Assembly (NCBI GenBank): GCA_037013685.1
Contig: CM072894.1
Span: 9,984,841-10,048,840, forward strand
Direction: 5' to 3'
DNA: 64,000 bases
From: Acridotheres tristis
Lineage: Eukaryota; Chordata; Aves; Passeriformes; Sturnidae
Part shown: piece after piece, positions 50,430 to 62,248 of the stretch
Position numbering within the stretch: the stretch's first letter is position 1
Layout: the number at the start of each line of letters is the position of its first letter
Translations under genes and position numbers: made by a program
The notes under the pieces: model-generated
What the model saw: only the letters and a program-made list of their open reading frames with translations
Told to the model about the DNA's origin: nothing
Database searches by the model: none

Positions 50430-50566
50430 AATTATGTAATATTTCTATATAATTTTTTGTAACAATATATATTATTGTATTGTATTGTCTTACAGTATAT
50501 TATTATGTAATAGTTGTACAGTGTGACATAAATACTGTATAGTGTTGCACATATTCTGTGTAATAG
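50430..50566. promoter_or_regulatory. AT-rich patch with two identical PAR-bZIP/NFIL3-type sites
   Basis: The 11-mer ATTATGTAATA occurs at 50,431-50,441 and again at 50,502-50,512, exactly 71 bp apart. Both copies match RTTAYGTAAY, the D-box consensus bound by DBP, TEF, HLF and the repressor NFIL3 (E4BP4). TACAGTAT (from about 50,492) and ATACTGTA (from about 50,533) form an inverted repeat around the second site, with TTATG and CATAA also able to pair. The surrounding TAT/TGTAT words look like decayed simple sequence, so the sites could be a by-product of AT-rich composition. The binding-site call is inference. Confidence 0.3.
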
Positions 50567-51700
50567 TGTAAGTCCTTCCCCCTGCACTTTTTCTACTGGC
50601 TCTGCTGAAATGTGGGCCACATCTCAGAGTGCTGTGCAGAATTACTTTTATATTCCTTAGTGCTAATTATGTTACAGTGCTAGTTCCTAAAAAATGACAA
50701 TAACAATATTTGGTAGTTTTAGTGAAGTGCTGTCTAATCTGTTGATAAATACTGACAATATGTTTTGTGAGTGTTAATATGCAGGAAGATAAGTTCAATA
50801 CAGATGAACAATTTCTGAATCTTCTAGAGAAATTCTGTGTGTTTTGGGGGATAAAGTGTCCCATGATACTCCTTCAGGAATGTTACTGACTCTTACGTAC
50901 AGGTATGCACCATCCATAATTACATATATTTTAGCGCCAATCTGGGTCAGTTTCCTCTATTACTGTGTGGTTTTAGGATTTGCTGATACAAGAGTGAATG
51001 TGTGGAAATGTTTGGTCTGGGGCTTAGAACACGGTCTGTGGGAGGAGTTTGGGTTTGAAAAGATTTCAGCCACACATAGAATTACACCTTCTGCCCTCTA
51101 CAGTGTGACCACTTCAGGCATCACCAATTGTTCAGAGGCTGAGGAAAACCTAGAGCAGCTTTGGAGTTGAGAGCACCACAGGCCTCTAAAATTAATTGCC
51201 TTGCTCCTAGGTTAGAAGTGAAATAGAAAACTGGCAGTATGTGCTGATGTATTTCTTACGTGATTTTGACTACATGAGTCTGGTTATATAAGATATAGAT
51301 GTACAAACCCAGGCTGTATTGATTTGCTGTATTGCAGCTGTTGGTGGCATGTGATTATTTTAGTTTTAGTCTGGATATTTTTTGACTGGCAAAACTGTCT
51401 AAAGAAAAAAAAAAGTTTAGCTGGAATGGAGCTATACTTTCCAAGAAAAAAATAAAGTTGTCTTGCTCTTGGCATAGCTCTCTCCATTACCTGAACTGGT
51501 ACAATCTACTTTACTTGTTTGGAGCTGTACACTGTGTTTTCAGCCAGCACTGTTTATGGTGCCACTACCCAGACCTGCTTCCCTACTGTACATAAAATGT
51601 TGGTTTTTCCTTATCTTTCTGTGTCTGTACAGTCTGCCCATGTGATTTGACTAAAGCTCATATCTTCCTGCTTACATTATGTTTCTTTCTTGGGACTGCT
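50567..51700. other. Non-coding DNA, no gene seen
   Basis: A 108-codon plus frame (50,844-51,170) has no recognisable domain and no splice borders. An A11 run lies near 51,404-51,414. The rest is AT-rich and non-repetitive. Confidence 0.65.
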
Positions 51701-51796
51701 TTTGGGTTTGTGGGGATTTTCTTTGTGTGGGTTTTTTGTTTGTTTGTCTTTTGTTGTTGTTTTGTTTGCGTGGTTTTTTTGTTGTTGTTTTCTTAG
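51701..51796. repeat. G/T-rich low-complexity tract
   Basis: Nearly all bases are T or G, in TTTG, GTT and GTTT words with short T runs (for example TTGTTGTTG-type repeats at about 51,761-51,790). This fits a decayed GTTT/GTT simple repeat. The strong strand bias would make a plus-strand transcript locally U/G-rich. Confidence 0.7.
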
Positions 51797-54700
51797 CCAG
51801 TTGGTTTAGCATAAAACCTTAGGGTTTCAAATCTATGCAGCCAATTCCTTTAGAAGCATGCATTCTTCACAGAGTGAGTGCTCTTTGGGCTGCAGTTGCA
51901 ACGTCTGGATATGTGCTGTGTCAGGGCATGGTTTTTCTACAAGGTATTGGCTGTAAAAGGCTGCAGCCTGAAAAGGGAATGCCCTCTTGTGAATACTGAG
52001 GATTTAATGTCAGTGCTCTAGCAAAAAGTGGAGACCACTCTAAATGCCACACTGGAGCACAAGGTGTATGTGTCATAGTGTACAGAGATTCAGCCTCCAT
52101 GCTCTGGAACAGACACTTGAGAAGGAAACGAGTTGGCCAGGATTTGAAGATCAGTGTTGGATCCATGTGGTGTTTGGCATGGTTCACTCTGAGCTCTCCA
52201 GCATGACCTGTAGTTCTGGCTGGCTCTTCTGAGTCATGGCAGGAAGGGATCTCCTGGAGAAAGGGTGAGTGGTACTTCATGAAAATCAGCACCCCCCACC
52301 CTGGGTGTGGCAGGGAGGCTGTCTTGAAATAGAAGGCCCAGACTTGCCCATCACTTTTGAAGTTAAGGAATTTAATCAGTTTATATTAATTTGGACCCAC
52401 TTATTACAGTGTTTAAACATGTACATAAATATGTTTCGAGAAGCCTTAAAGCTACAACTGGGCACAATGTTTGTACTGCTAATTGGTGAATGATAGCCTG
52501 GAAGGGCTGTGCCTTGTCACCAGAGCACATCTTAATTCTGGTTTTACAGCAGAGTCCCCTTCCTTTCCTGCTGGTCAGCTTACTTTCTTCAGATAGTAAG
52601 AGAAAAATACTTCTTTCCCCCAGCTGATGTCAAAGTCTGATGGATGACCTTCTTTACATGGCAATTCCATAAAACGACCAGGTCCTCTTCACTACCTGTG
52701 GCTACTACCAGTGCTCTTGTCTGTCTGCTTGTTTTGAGCTGGGAAGTAAAAGGCTATTTAGTAAGATGGGATCTTTCGATCTATAGGAAATAACTACTAG
52801 GGAAAAGGAGTGATAAAGTCTATAAAATTCCTGGATGAAAACAGTGACACATTATATTTACCACTGAAGGTGTACTGGATGAAACAGATTAAAAATCAGG
52901 TTAGTCACTTGCTTTGCAGAGGACCTTGCTTGCAGAATTCTTGCTTGTTCATGGTTTTTGTTTCAGTGCTGTACTAAGATTTAGTGTTGTTTTATGTTAA
53001 GTGTGTAATTTTAGATCTGTTCAGCTGTTTGTCATGTCCTTTAAGCTAATAGAAACAAAATCAATCATCTTTATTTTAGCAATGCCTTTTGTATCTTAGC
53101 TAATGAGATTTCCAGGTAGATAATTCTTGGATTAGTTACCAGTGTTTGCAAACCCCAGACCTGGACTGGGTACTTAAGAAGGTGATGAGAGCAAAGTGGA
53201 AAAACAATGTACTAAAAGGTAGATTAAACAGTTCAATGTGTTTTGCAACACATGCATAAAATGGCCTGGAAAAATGTTGGCACTGCTCAGCAAAGCATCG
53301 TATGGGTAAGGAAGGCCTGTGTAAGTGGAACTCACCACCTCTGCAGTTACGCAATAAAGGACTTTTGTTTCTTACATACTTCTGCTCTTGCAGAAGAAAT
53401 CTCACTTTTTCGGTTTTTTAACCTTATATTTTATGTTGATTCCTGTTGCTTTAATACTTTACTGTCTGCTACGATATTAATGATAGTACAAGCTTTAATC
53501 TGGTGGCTTTGGATAAACAAATCCATTTGTCTCTGGCTCAGTTGATTTATCTGTAGGAGAAGTTAATCACGTTTCTTAGTGATGAGATGTAGCTTACTTG
53601 AAAGAGCTCTCTTGGAGGGATCACCACAAGTTTACTGTCACTTGGGAGTGGAATGTGGACATTTGGAGCACAAAAACCTATGCACAAAACCTCCCAGGTT
53701 TGTTGAGGGAAAGTGAGAGGTGCACCACATTCTGATTTGTTTTGCTAGAGGATCTGGAATTGCCTAAGTAGATGATGACGCCTGGTGCCTGCATGCAAGA
53801 GACTTTTCTAATTAAAAGAAGAATCTATTAGCATAGGGATGCCAGGAGAAAGCAAAGTTATTTTTAAAGCTTGCTTTCATATAGAAACTATTTTTGAAAT
53901 GCTAATGGTGGTATGTTTGCCTTGTGCTGCTGTATCATAAGCAAAATTTGCAAATGTTTAAATGATGTCCTATTTTGACGCTTGGCAACGTTCGCTCAAA
54001 TTCTGCTGACAAGTTTTTACAGCTTGTTACTACACGCATTGAAGCTCCAGCCTGAAGAAATAGTTTGCATGATGACTGCCCAGGCATTCAGTACATGCAG
54101 CGTCTCTTCAGAACCCTACAGAAGAGTTGAGTGGTCACTGATGGAAGGTGTCTGTGGTCTGCAGTTGGAGTTTTAGCAGAGGATCATTGGATTTTGCCCT
54201 GTGGTGTTTGTTCAGAGAGCAATTAAGAGGCTTTAGGTTGTATTTTAGCCAGGAAGGAGAGTTTTATAAAGATAGAGTGATTATTTTAAGAGGTTTTTGT
54301 GCTTTGCTGATTCTGGGCAGAGTACAGAAACCACGGTGAACCAGAGCCACCTAAGTCCCTGGGGATTTAACACATGCCTTGCAGTGAGTTGTTCTGCACA
54401 GTGGTGACTTCTGCCCCAGGGCATAAGAAGTCCTCAAAAGGGTTTTTATTGTTGCTTGTTTTAGTGCCTTTATTGGAGAGTCTTCGCCTGACAAAGCCAG
54501 GAAATTTTTGGCCTCTGTGGAGCTTTGCAAACAGATTTTTCTCCCCCTTTACTCTGTAAGTTAGAGGCTATTTCTGGGGAACCGCTGACTTTTAGAAGAG
54601 CAAGCAGCCCACTGAATCTCAAAATGCTGAGTGCACAAGTAGTTTATTGAGTTAGAATTTAAATAGCCCTGACTTGGAAACCAAGGTACATTGACTCTTA

Positions 54701-55060
54701 TCTGTAGTTGCTGCAGTCTGCTGATTTTCAATTTGCACAGCTGAGGCTTCCATTTGAATGGCAAGAAAATTGTGGGACCTTTCAGCATCCTATCAGTCTC
54801 TGAACACTGGCACAGGAATGTTTTTTCTTTTGACCTGCCCTGGTAATTTTTTTGATGTTACAGCCAGCATTTAAGGCTTTGTCACCGTGAAGATGTACAG
54901 ATGTGTCATAAGGTACTTCATGTTCTCTCAGCTTTCACAGCCTTCTCCTGTACTAAGGAAATGAAATTTTGGGAAGAGGATGAGGAGAAGTGTAGCTAAA
55001 AATAAAGATAAGTGGATGATAACAGTAAGGCGGTCTCTAGTTCAGTCTCACTTTGCATCA
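51797..55060. other. Non-coding DNA, no gene seen
   Basis: Frames of 60 to 123 codons occur on both strands without recognisable domains. GAAAGG|GTGAGT near 52,264 resembles a donor but encloses only about 22 bp after the nearest acceptor. No repeat or RNA gene can be named. Confidence 0.65.
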
Positions 55061-55064
55061 GAGT

Positions 55065-55145
55065 TACCTTAAGGAGGAATCTGGCCTAATCTGTCTAATA
55101 TCAATGGGAAGCTTTTCTTTGAGGTCAGGGGCCTTGGGGACCAAT
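55065..55145. repeat. Weak old amniote repeat relic
   Basis: GGAATCTGGCCTAAT (from about 55,075) and ATATCAATGGGAAGCTTTTC (from about 55,099) recall the GGATCTGGCCC and GTCAATGGGAGTTTTGC pieces of old amniote repeats. The match is poorer than at 33.74 kb, and the order of pieces is not diagnostic. Listed as a low-confidence relic. Confidence 0.25.
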
Positions 55146-57369
55146 TTTGCCATGCATATCCATCATGAATGGTGCAAGCACTTCCAGTGTGCAGAGATCT
55201 ACCTGGGCTGCAGCTCCACGTTCACTGGCAGCTCGGGTATCTGCCGTCTTTGGCTGATGTTGGGCTGTGCCAGTTAATTGAATAACAGTAATTCAGAAAA
55301 GCTTGCATGTAGAGCTGAGGAATGACATCGTGATGGGGAACCTGAGTGACTTTTAAAGAACCCTCTTTGCATGGCTTAGCTGATAGAGCAGTGTTGTAGT
55401 TGCAGGGGCTTTTATTGTATGGACCACTCGGGTTGTCTTCATACCCTTTAAGGAGTAGCTGGTGAATGGATCTTGCATCTGCCCCGGGGATCTGGGCTGC
55501 AGGGTGTTTGTATCCCATCCATGAGTGTTTCCAGTTCCCCTTTCACTGAGCTTCAAACTCTGACATGTTTTCTTGGGCAGCTCTTTTGGATATAAGCAAT
55601 TGCTGAGCATTTTGCAGATACGCAAACCTCAAGCAGTGAGGAGAATGGTGTGAGCATTCATTATTTGGGTTGACAGGGACCCACAGGAGATTTTGTATGT
55701 TAAGCCATGGTCCTTTCTGTGAAATCCTGGGAGAGCCAGGCTGTGTAGCTGTAGGCCAATGGACGTGGGAAAGGCAGAGGAGTACTGAGAGGCATGGATA
55801 GAAGAACAAAGGGAATTAAATGCTTGCTGATGTGTATCTCCTAATGATCTAGTGTAAGATCTGTGGAAAAGGGTGGTACAAATCATGTGGTGGGGAGGAA
55901 AGGAAGATAAAAAAGACTATTAAGCTTTTGTTGTAATGATAGTGCTCTGTGGAAAATGAAAAGTTTCTTATCTTCTTAGTTAAATATGTAATTGTTCAAA
56001 ATTCACACCACCACTGGAAGGTGAGTCATAAGATAATTGCAGCTGACTCGAAGGATAGCTAACATTTTAACCGAAGCGAAGGATCCTGACATTCTTTAAA
56101 AATGCTGCTTTCAAAATACTGAAATGTACATGTACAGTCTGGCTGGCTTTCCACGTGTAATAAGGAATATGTACTTTTCATAGAAACATGTGTGGACCAT
56201 CAAAAAGCAGCTTTGGTACTGCATCTCCCCATGAAGGCACCCTGCTGTGAATGGGAGCAGTGCTGTTCTCCCAAAGAGCAAGGGGCAGAGAGCAGCAAAA
56301 AAAAAAAAGGGGCAACAATTTCACTTGTGTCTGCTTGTTCTGAGAAGCTTTTACTGCTCTCATGCTAAAATAAAAATAGCTTTCTCTTCTACTGAGCACA
56401 GTAGCATCTGCCTGCTGCAGGCAGACGGTGCCAGTGTCCAAATTACTGTGAACGCTCATTTGTTGGGCTGGAAGAAAACTAAAAATGTTCTTAATGTACA
56501 TAATGTAAATGTGGAGTAATGTTCCTGGGAGATCAGGAGAGTGCAGGACAGCTTGGGATGAGAGTTTGAAAAAATGTGTCTTTGTGTGGGGGGGTGGGCT
56601 GGAGTTACTGAAGTTCTGGAGCCGAGCTCTATTTGTAATAAATTGCAAAGTGAAAAGCTCAGGAAAAGATGAATGTGAAGGATTTAGCATCAGGACATTT
56701 TGTCAGTGATGAATGGAACTTGGCTACTTTTGCTGCTTGGCAGTTTTACCTCTGTGTGGTGCCTGTTGCCTCTGAGCCATCTATAGTCACACTGGCTGTG
56801 GCTGTTTGGACCCACAGCACAAACCAGGACAGAACAAACACTTCTGGTGTCCTGCTGGTGGCTCAGCTCTTTAATCAAGTACGTTACGTATCCACTGTGA
56901 CAAAGAAGCAGACGTTTTCAGGCTTTTTAAAGTAACTTTAAAAAGGCTGGATTTGGAGGTACAACACCCTTTGGACTGTTATAAATTACTCTTGTTATCT
57001 TGAATTAAATGAATTTTTAAGTTCAACTTCATTCCCCTGAAGGACACCATTTAATTGTTGTTATCCTGAAGCTTGCTTCAATTTTTAGCCTGGTGTTCAG
57101 TCCTAATTTAAATAAGGGGAGCTGCAGTGGATTTATTGCAGATGGACAAACCTCCAGGCTGGGCTGTTGGGAGGGTGCAGGCTCACTGTGCCACAGGAGC
57201 AGCTTTCCCTTGCTGCTGGAAGGGGAAGAGCAGTACTGGCTGTGAGCTGACTGGGAGGTTTAGGATGGAGCAACAAGGAGCCTGGCAGGAGCAACCATCA
57301 ACAGGAACCATGACAGCGTTATTTGCCCAAACTTTATTTTCCTGAGGGATAGGGATTCCCCAGTGCTGA
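55146..57369. other. Non-coding DNA with one strong splice donor
   Basis: GGAAG|GTGAGT at 56,020/56,021 is a strong donor, and TTTCTTATCTTCTTAG ending at 55,979 is a good acceptor. The 41 bp between them are open in one frame (13 codons). The longest frame of the window, 170 codons on minus at 56,178-56,690, has no recognisable domain. An A12 run lies at 56,297-56,308 and a G7 run near 56,588-56,594. No gene is called. Confidence 0.6.
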
Positions 57370-57510
57370 TGACAGGGTGCTCTTGTGCTTCACGTCCCTG
57401 CTTGCTCCTGGAGGCTTTCCAGAGTTTCTTTATTCTCACTTAGGAGTTGGTTTTTTTGTGATCCTCATGGATCCCTTCCAATTCAGGATATCCTAAGATT
57501 TAGTCTTTGC
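57370..57510 (+). mobile_element. CR1 LINE 3' end (diverged)
   Basis: GTGATCCTCATGGATCCCTT followed by CCAATTCAGGATATCCTAAG (about 57,459-57,498) closely follows the avian/reptile CR1 3' UTR ending, in which GATGATC...GGTCCCTTCCAACTCAGGATATTCTATGATT precedes the short terminal repeats. Upstream, CTCCTGGAGGCTTTCCAGAG (about 57,404-57,423) recalls the CCCTGGAGG.TTTCAAG block of the same family. The terminal ATTCTATG repeats are decayed. CR1 copies are normally 5'-truncated, which fits the absence of coding sequence. The 5' end is approximate. Confidence 0.65.
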
Positions 57511-60500
57511 CAGTCAGAACTCTTATGTACAGATGAAGTCTGATTTTGCCATCACTTCTTGATAAACCAAAACATATCAAAAAAGAATCATTCTTTTCTC
57601 GAAATTTCTGGCCTTGATTACCAACGGTGACTGCATGTGCAAGACCAGTCAGATTTTGCACTCCCCCTGGAACGAAGCTGTGGGTTTCAAGGCGCACATC
57701 TGTGGAAACAGCTGTATTTATGCTAGGAGAGAACACTTCCTCCTTGCCGGCTCCTCCCAGCAGAGCTCTCTGCAGCCCTGCCAGCCTTTTGTGGAAGAGG
57801 AGTGGCAGCTGTCGGCAGGCTGCCAGGCAGACTCCCTGTGCTGCTTCCAGAGCCTGTGTGGGGATGCTTCTGCTGCCCCTGGAGAGCAGGAGAGGGGCTG
57901 GGAACCAAATCGGTCACTGATGATTGTTCCTGATACGTGCCAGAGTAAGACTCCCAGAAAGTTTGCGGCTGCATGATTTCCATGGCTTTCAAAATTTAGC
58001 AGTTCCTCCAGACTACAGCAAATGGGCATAATAAGGAAAACTGCCTGCCATGCTGCCCTGAAAGATGGTTCATCAATCATTCCTCCTTTAAGAGAGCACT
58101 TGGAATTGGAGAGATCAGGCAGCCACAGCTGCCAAAATACCTCACCCTCAGTTGGGAGACGAAAACAATCAGGATTTCATTGTCCCTGCCATACACCTGA
58201 GTTCTGTCCAGATGGTGCACATAGACAGCTGGTGTCTTGGGCATTACAGTGCTTTAGGGGAAGTTTTGTCTTGCACACCCATCCCATGTCTCTTACTTGC
58301 CTGAGAGCTACATTTTTGCATTCTTCCTATTTGAGATGTATAATGACAGGCTTTAAACAGTGCATCACATAATTAGCTCTGAATGCATAATTTAACTCCA
58401 CTACTGTGAGCATGGGAAAGTGCCTTGCCCTTGCTTAATGTAACAGGTGAAATATATTAAACTCAGCATGGTAAAATAGATGTCTTTGTCTTTAAGCAGC
58501 TCCATATGAATGTCCCTCAGAGCTTGCTTTGCTGTCTCTTGCCAGTTTATACCATGCTGATTATAGTAGATTTTGCTAGAAAAGTTTCTGTTCAAAAAGA
58601 ATAGCAGGTCGAAGTTCTGGTTAGGGCTCGATGGTTCCACTTTTACTGCCTGTAGTGGTTTGCGTGGCATTCACAGATGGTGAAGTTCATGGACCATAAA
58701 TTACAAAGAACCATCATGCAGTATTGAGTGGTTTGTTCAAGAGTGGGTGCTGGCACTGTGTGCATGTGTGCTGTGTCTCCCTGGGGCACTGATGTGGTGG
58801 AGCCCAAATGTGATGCTACAGGCTCTACTGATAGAGTAGGGAGCAGCTTAGCAATATTTTCTTTCCATCACCCTGGTGAATAGCTTCCTGTAGCATCATT
58901 TGTTTTGGGATGAAGGTGTTACTGTTCAGTGATATGAGATGTTAAGAAAACACTCCTGTGTTTTGTTTCTAAGCTGATTAAAAATTGTGTGGGAGAGGAT
59001 ATTCCATTCTGGGTTTGGCAGTTCCAGAAATAACTGGATGTGATTGAAATCTGCATGACTTTCCTGTTGTTTCTGAGGTTTGGTTGGTTTAAGCAATTGA
59101 GAGCAATAAAAATGGTGCCAGGCTGTAAGTCTGGCTCAACTTGATAGCTGTGCTTTTCAGCCATGATGGCACACATCTCCTTTCTGTGCTACTGCACAAT
59201 GTAGTGATTCACTCCATCTTTTTCAAGCCAGGTTGATTTATATTTGCTCCTAAATCTCTGGACACGATAGGTCCTCTTGACTGTTCTACCAGCTTTGTGG
59301 TGCCAGATTTTAATTTGCTCCCAGTTAAGCTAAAAGCTTACCTCAGTGACAAGAGCATCCTGTTCTGTACAGCTTTGCACTTCAGTGGAATAAGTACTTT
59401 GTTCAGGCACTTGCAGACCATACAAATCCCATCACTTTTCTTTGGGAACAAACAATATGCTGGCTCTTTTATTCAGGGCCAGAGTAGCTGAAATAGCATT
59501 TACTGTATTTACAAAGGAGCTCTGCTGTCTTTGTCAGCAATAACAAGTTACCATTGCTATAGGCAGCAATTTTCTCGTTAAGTGTTTTAATAAACACAGA
59601 AAGGTTTGAATTTCTTCTTATTTCTACCTTCCTTGTGGTAAACACAGCTCCTAGATGTACAGGAACCATGGCTTCCAAAACAGATCTTGGTTCTGAACAT
59701 AGGCTGCATTAATGAGTGTAGGAATTACAATACCAAATTTATCATTTCAACTAAAATACCATGTAGATAAAGGGAAAAGGTATATATTTCTAAAATAAAG
59801 CTTCCGCCCCACCCCCCGAAGAAAGAGAGCTTATGTAGCAAAGAGTTGCTGTAGGGATTTTTGCTTAACAGAGTAATTACACTATTAGAACAGACTGGGC
59901 AGCAGCTTTGCTGCCATGCTGGAAAACATACTGTTGCTTCACTATGCCTGTGGAAGAGGTCCTTTGGGGATGTGCTTTGGATCGTAGGAAAGACCCCTTC
60001 CTGTTGTTATTTTCATAAGTTAGCTGCCTTATCTGTCTCTGATATTTCTTTTTTCTTTTCTTTTTTTTTTTAAATCTTCCTTCTTTTCCAAATTTATTTT
60101 TTCCTCACCTTCCATATTGAAGGTGAAAACCAAGGAGAAATTTTTGTTGGACAAATTAATGGAAATCTGTAAATTTTGAGCTTTAAAAAACAACCAGCAA
60201 CAAACTGCTGTTTTCCAACCCCTTGATGTTTTCCATATTTCTGATACTGACAGAGGTGTCAGGCTTCCTCAGGTGTCAGATGGAGCTATGGAGGGAACCT
60301 CCACGGCATTGTTCCTTCAACTGCAGTTTACTTTTTGGTAACCTGGAGATTCTCATGTGTATTTTAATTGTTAGTGACTGGTTGTCCTTTCCCCTTGCTC
60401 ACTCTCCTTATACTGCAGCCTTTCAATGGCTCTCTGGTGTTACTGTGGTTCTCCTTCCAGTCTTCCAGTTCTGCCTTCACTTCTCTCCTTGCTGCTCCTT

Positions 60501-62248
60501 CACCTCCCTCCCACCACTGCAGGCTGTGGGTGCTGCAGGGGTGGAAGTGGGGGAGTGGAGGTGCAGCGTTGGGTACCTGATGTGCTTATGTGCTACAGCA
60601 GGGAATGGAATATCATGAACCAGCAGAACCTGTTGAGACCCTGTATTTTTTACTTCATCCGGTCTGTATGGAAAAACGCCCAAGAAACTGCCCTGAAGAT
60701 TATTTTCTTCAACCTATGCACAATATTTGTTAGTCTGTTTTTTCAGGTAAAACTTAAGCTATACTGTGTTGCCCAGAAAGTAATTCTCACGTTCTGTGCT
60801 GGATGGTCTTAGTACAGTCTCCATTTGTGGCCTGATGTTCTAGCACTGCTATCTGTGCTGCATCACACAGTGGGATTAGTGATGCTTAATTATTTCAGTT
60901 CTCCCAACTGAAACACATCTACTCTTTCTTAATCTTTGTTTAAACACCTCAGTGCCTAATGCAACTCACTCTTAATCAGCCACCTTTCAGTTACTCTTAA
61001 TCCAAACTCAGGTGCTTTTGTACACTGCTATTTCACATAATTTCTGCAAGAGATGAACAGTTTGCCCTTATTACTTGTCAGCTGGGTAAATTGAAAAGAT
61101 AGATCACATTGGCTCTCTGAGCTCCACTGAGGGCTTCCCTTGCCTGGTATAGCATCCAGTTTGTCGTGGTTTGTAGGTGAATGTATGGCCTTTTTGCTGC
61201 TGCTCTCTGTGAATATGAAGCACAGTAGCTATTCATTTTCAGAGGATTTCTAGGTTAGGTTCAATTTTCAGTCACATACACGCTCAGTGTATCTGAACTA
61301 CCATATTTATTGGCTGTTCTCAAAGGTTTGGTTCAGGTGTTTTTCAAGACACTCAGAATTCTTTTCAATGGCTCTGGATTTTTTTCCCTATTTTAAGATG
61401 TCTATGCTCTGCTTTTAACTTGACAGAGAAAAAACAAATTTTTCACAGCTACTGCTCCATAGCTGTCAGTTTTGGTATCAGAGAGGCTTGGGGGTTGCTG
61501 TACTGTGAGGGATGACTCCCACTATTTCGAAATGATAGCAGGGAAAATTTAGGAATGCTGAAAGAAGCAAAGACATATTGGTAGCCTTTCCTCTGGCAAA
61601 AATTAGAAACCAGTCCACTGGCATTTCAGAAATGCCAGCTTCATGTTCCAACCAGAACACTTTTTTATTTGTGTATGCTGAAAATCAGATATTTAACTTC
61701 AAATGAAATTTGGAAGAACTTCTTTACTCTAGCATCAGTCACCATGTTATCTCAGATAAGGCTTATGAATTAGAAGAAATGTTTTATGCTAGAGTATTAT
61801 AAATTCCAGGTTCGTTTGTGGATTGGCCATGGGATACACAAATTTTAAATCGTTCCATAGTCTTAGATATGTGAGCAGATTCTGAAGTCAGATCTAATCT
61901 TGGCTGAAACAACCAGTTTTATAAAACAAATTCTTACGTGTTGTGTGAGTTTGGTAAGCCACTTTAAAAGGGGTCTTAGAACATGAAAATGTGAATAAGT
62001 GACCTGATTTTTTTAAGGCTTCAAGTATTTGCAGCACGAGCTGTACTATGTGATTTTAATATGGGAATATAACATCGACTAAGATGTATGGCTTTGGCTT
62101 TCCAAATGTGAAAATGTCTATGTTAACTTTTCCCCCTGCATTTGTGTAAAACCAAAGCAAAATTGATCTAATGCTGATGTTTATGTTGTTTGGAGTTGTT
62201 TTTTTTTTTACCCCCCAAAGCTGCAATATTCTGTGTAACGAACTACCA
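57511..62248. other. Non-coding DNA, no gene seen
   Basis: Overlapping frames at 57,614-58,080 (120 codons on each strand) and 60,223-60,812 (131 and 128 codons on plus) share the same GC-richer bases in different frames and match no known family. A T11 run lies at 60,061-60,071 and another at 62,199-62,209. Minus-strand donor-like sites near 59,340 and 60,107 lack good acceptors. A stretch near 61,935-61,965 faintly recalls a MIR core but is not convincing. Confidence 0.6.

Noticed and set aside
56178..56690. 170-codon minus-strand frame, the longest in the window
   Set aside because: No recognisable domain, no splice borders, composition like neighbouring non-coding sequence; frames of this length are expected occasionally in 64 kb.
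60107..60180. Minus-strand AAG|GTGAGG with a short open frame
   Set aside because: Acceptor candidate CTCAAAATTTACAG has a poor pyrimidine tract.
61930..61970. TGTGTGAGTTTGGTAAGCCACTT resembling a MIR core
   Set aside because: Partial match without the following conserved CTCAGTTTCC block; MIR is also not expected as a prominent bird repeat.
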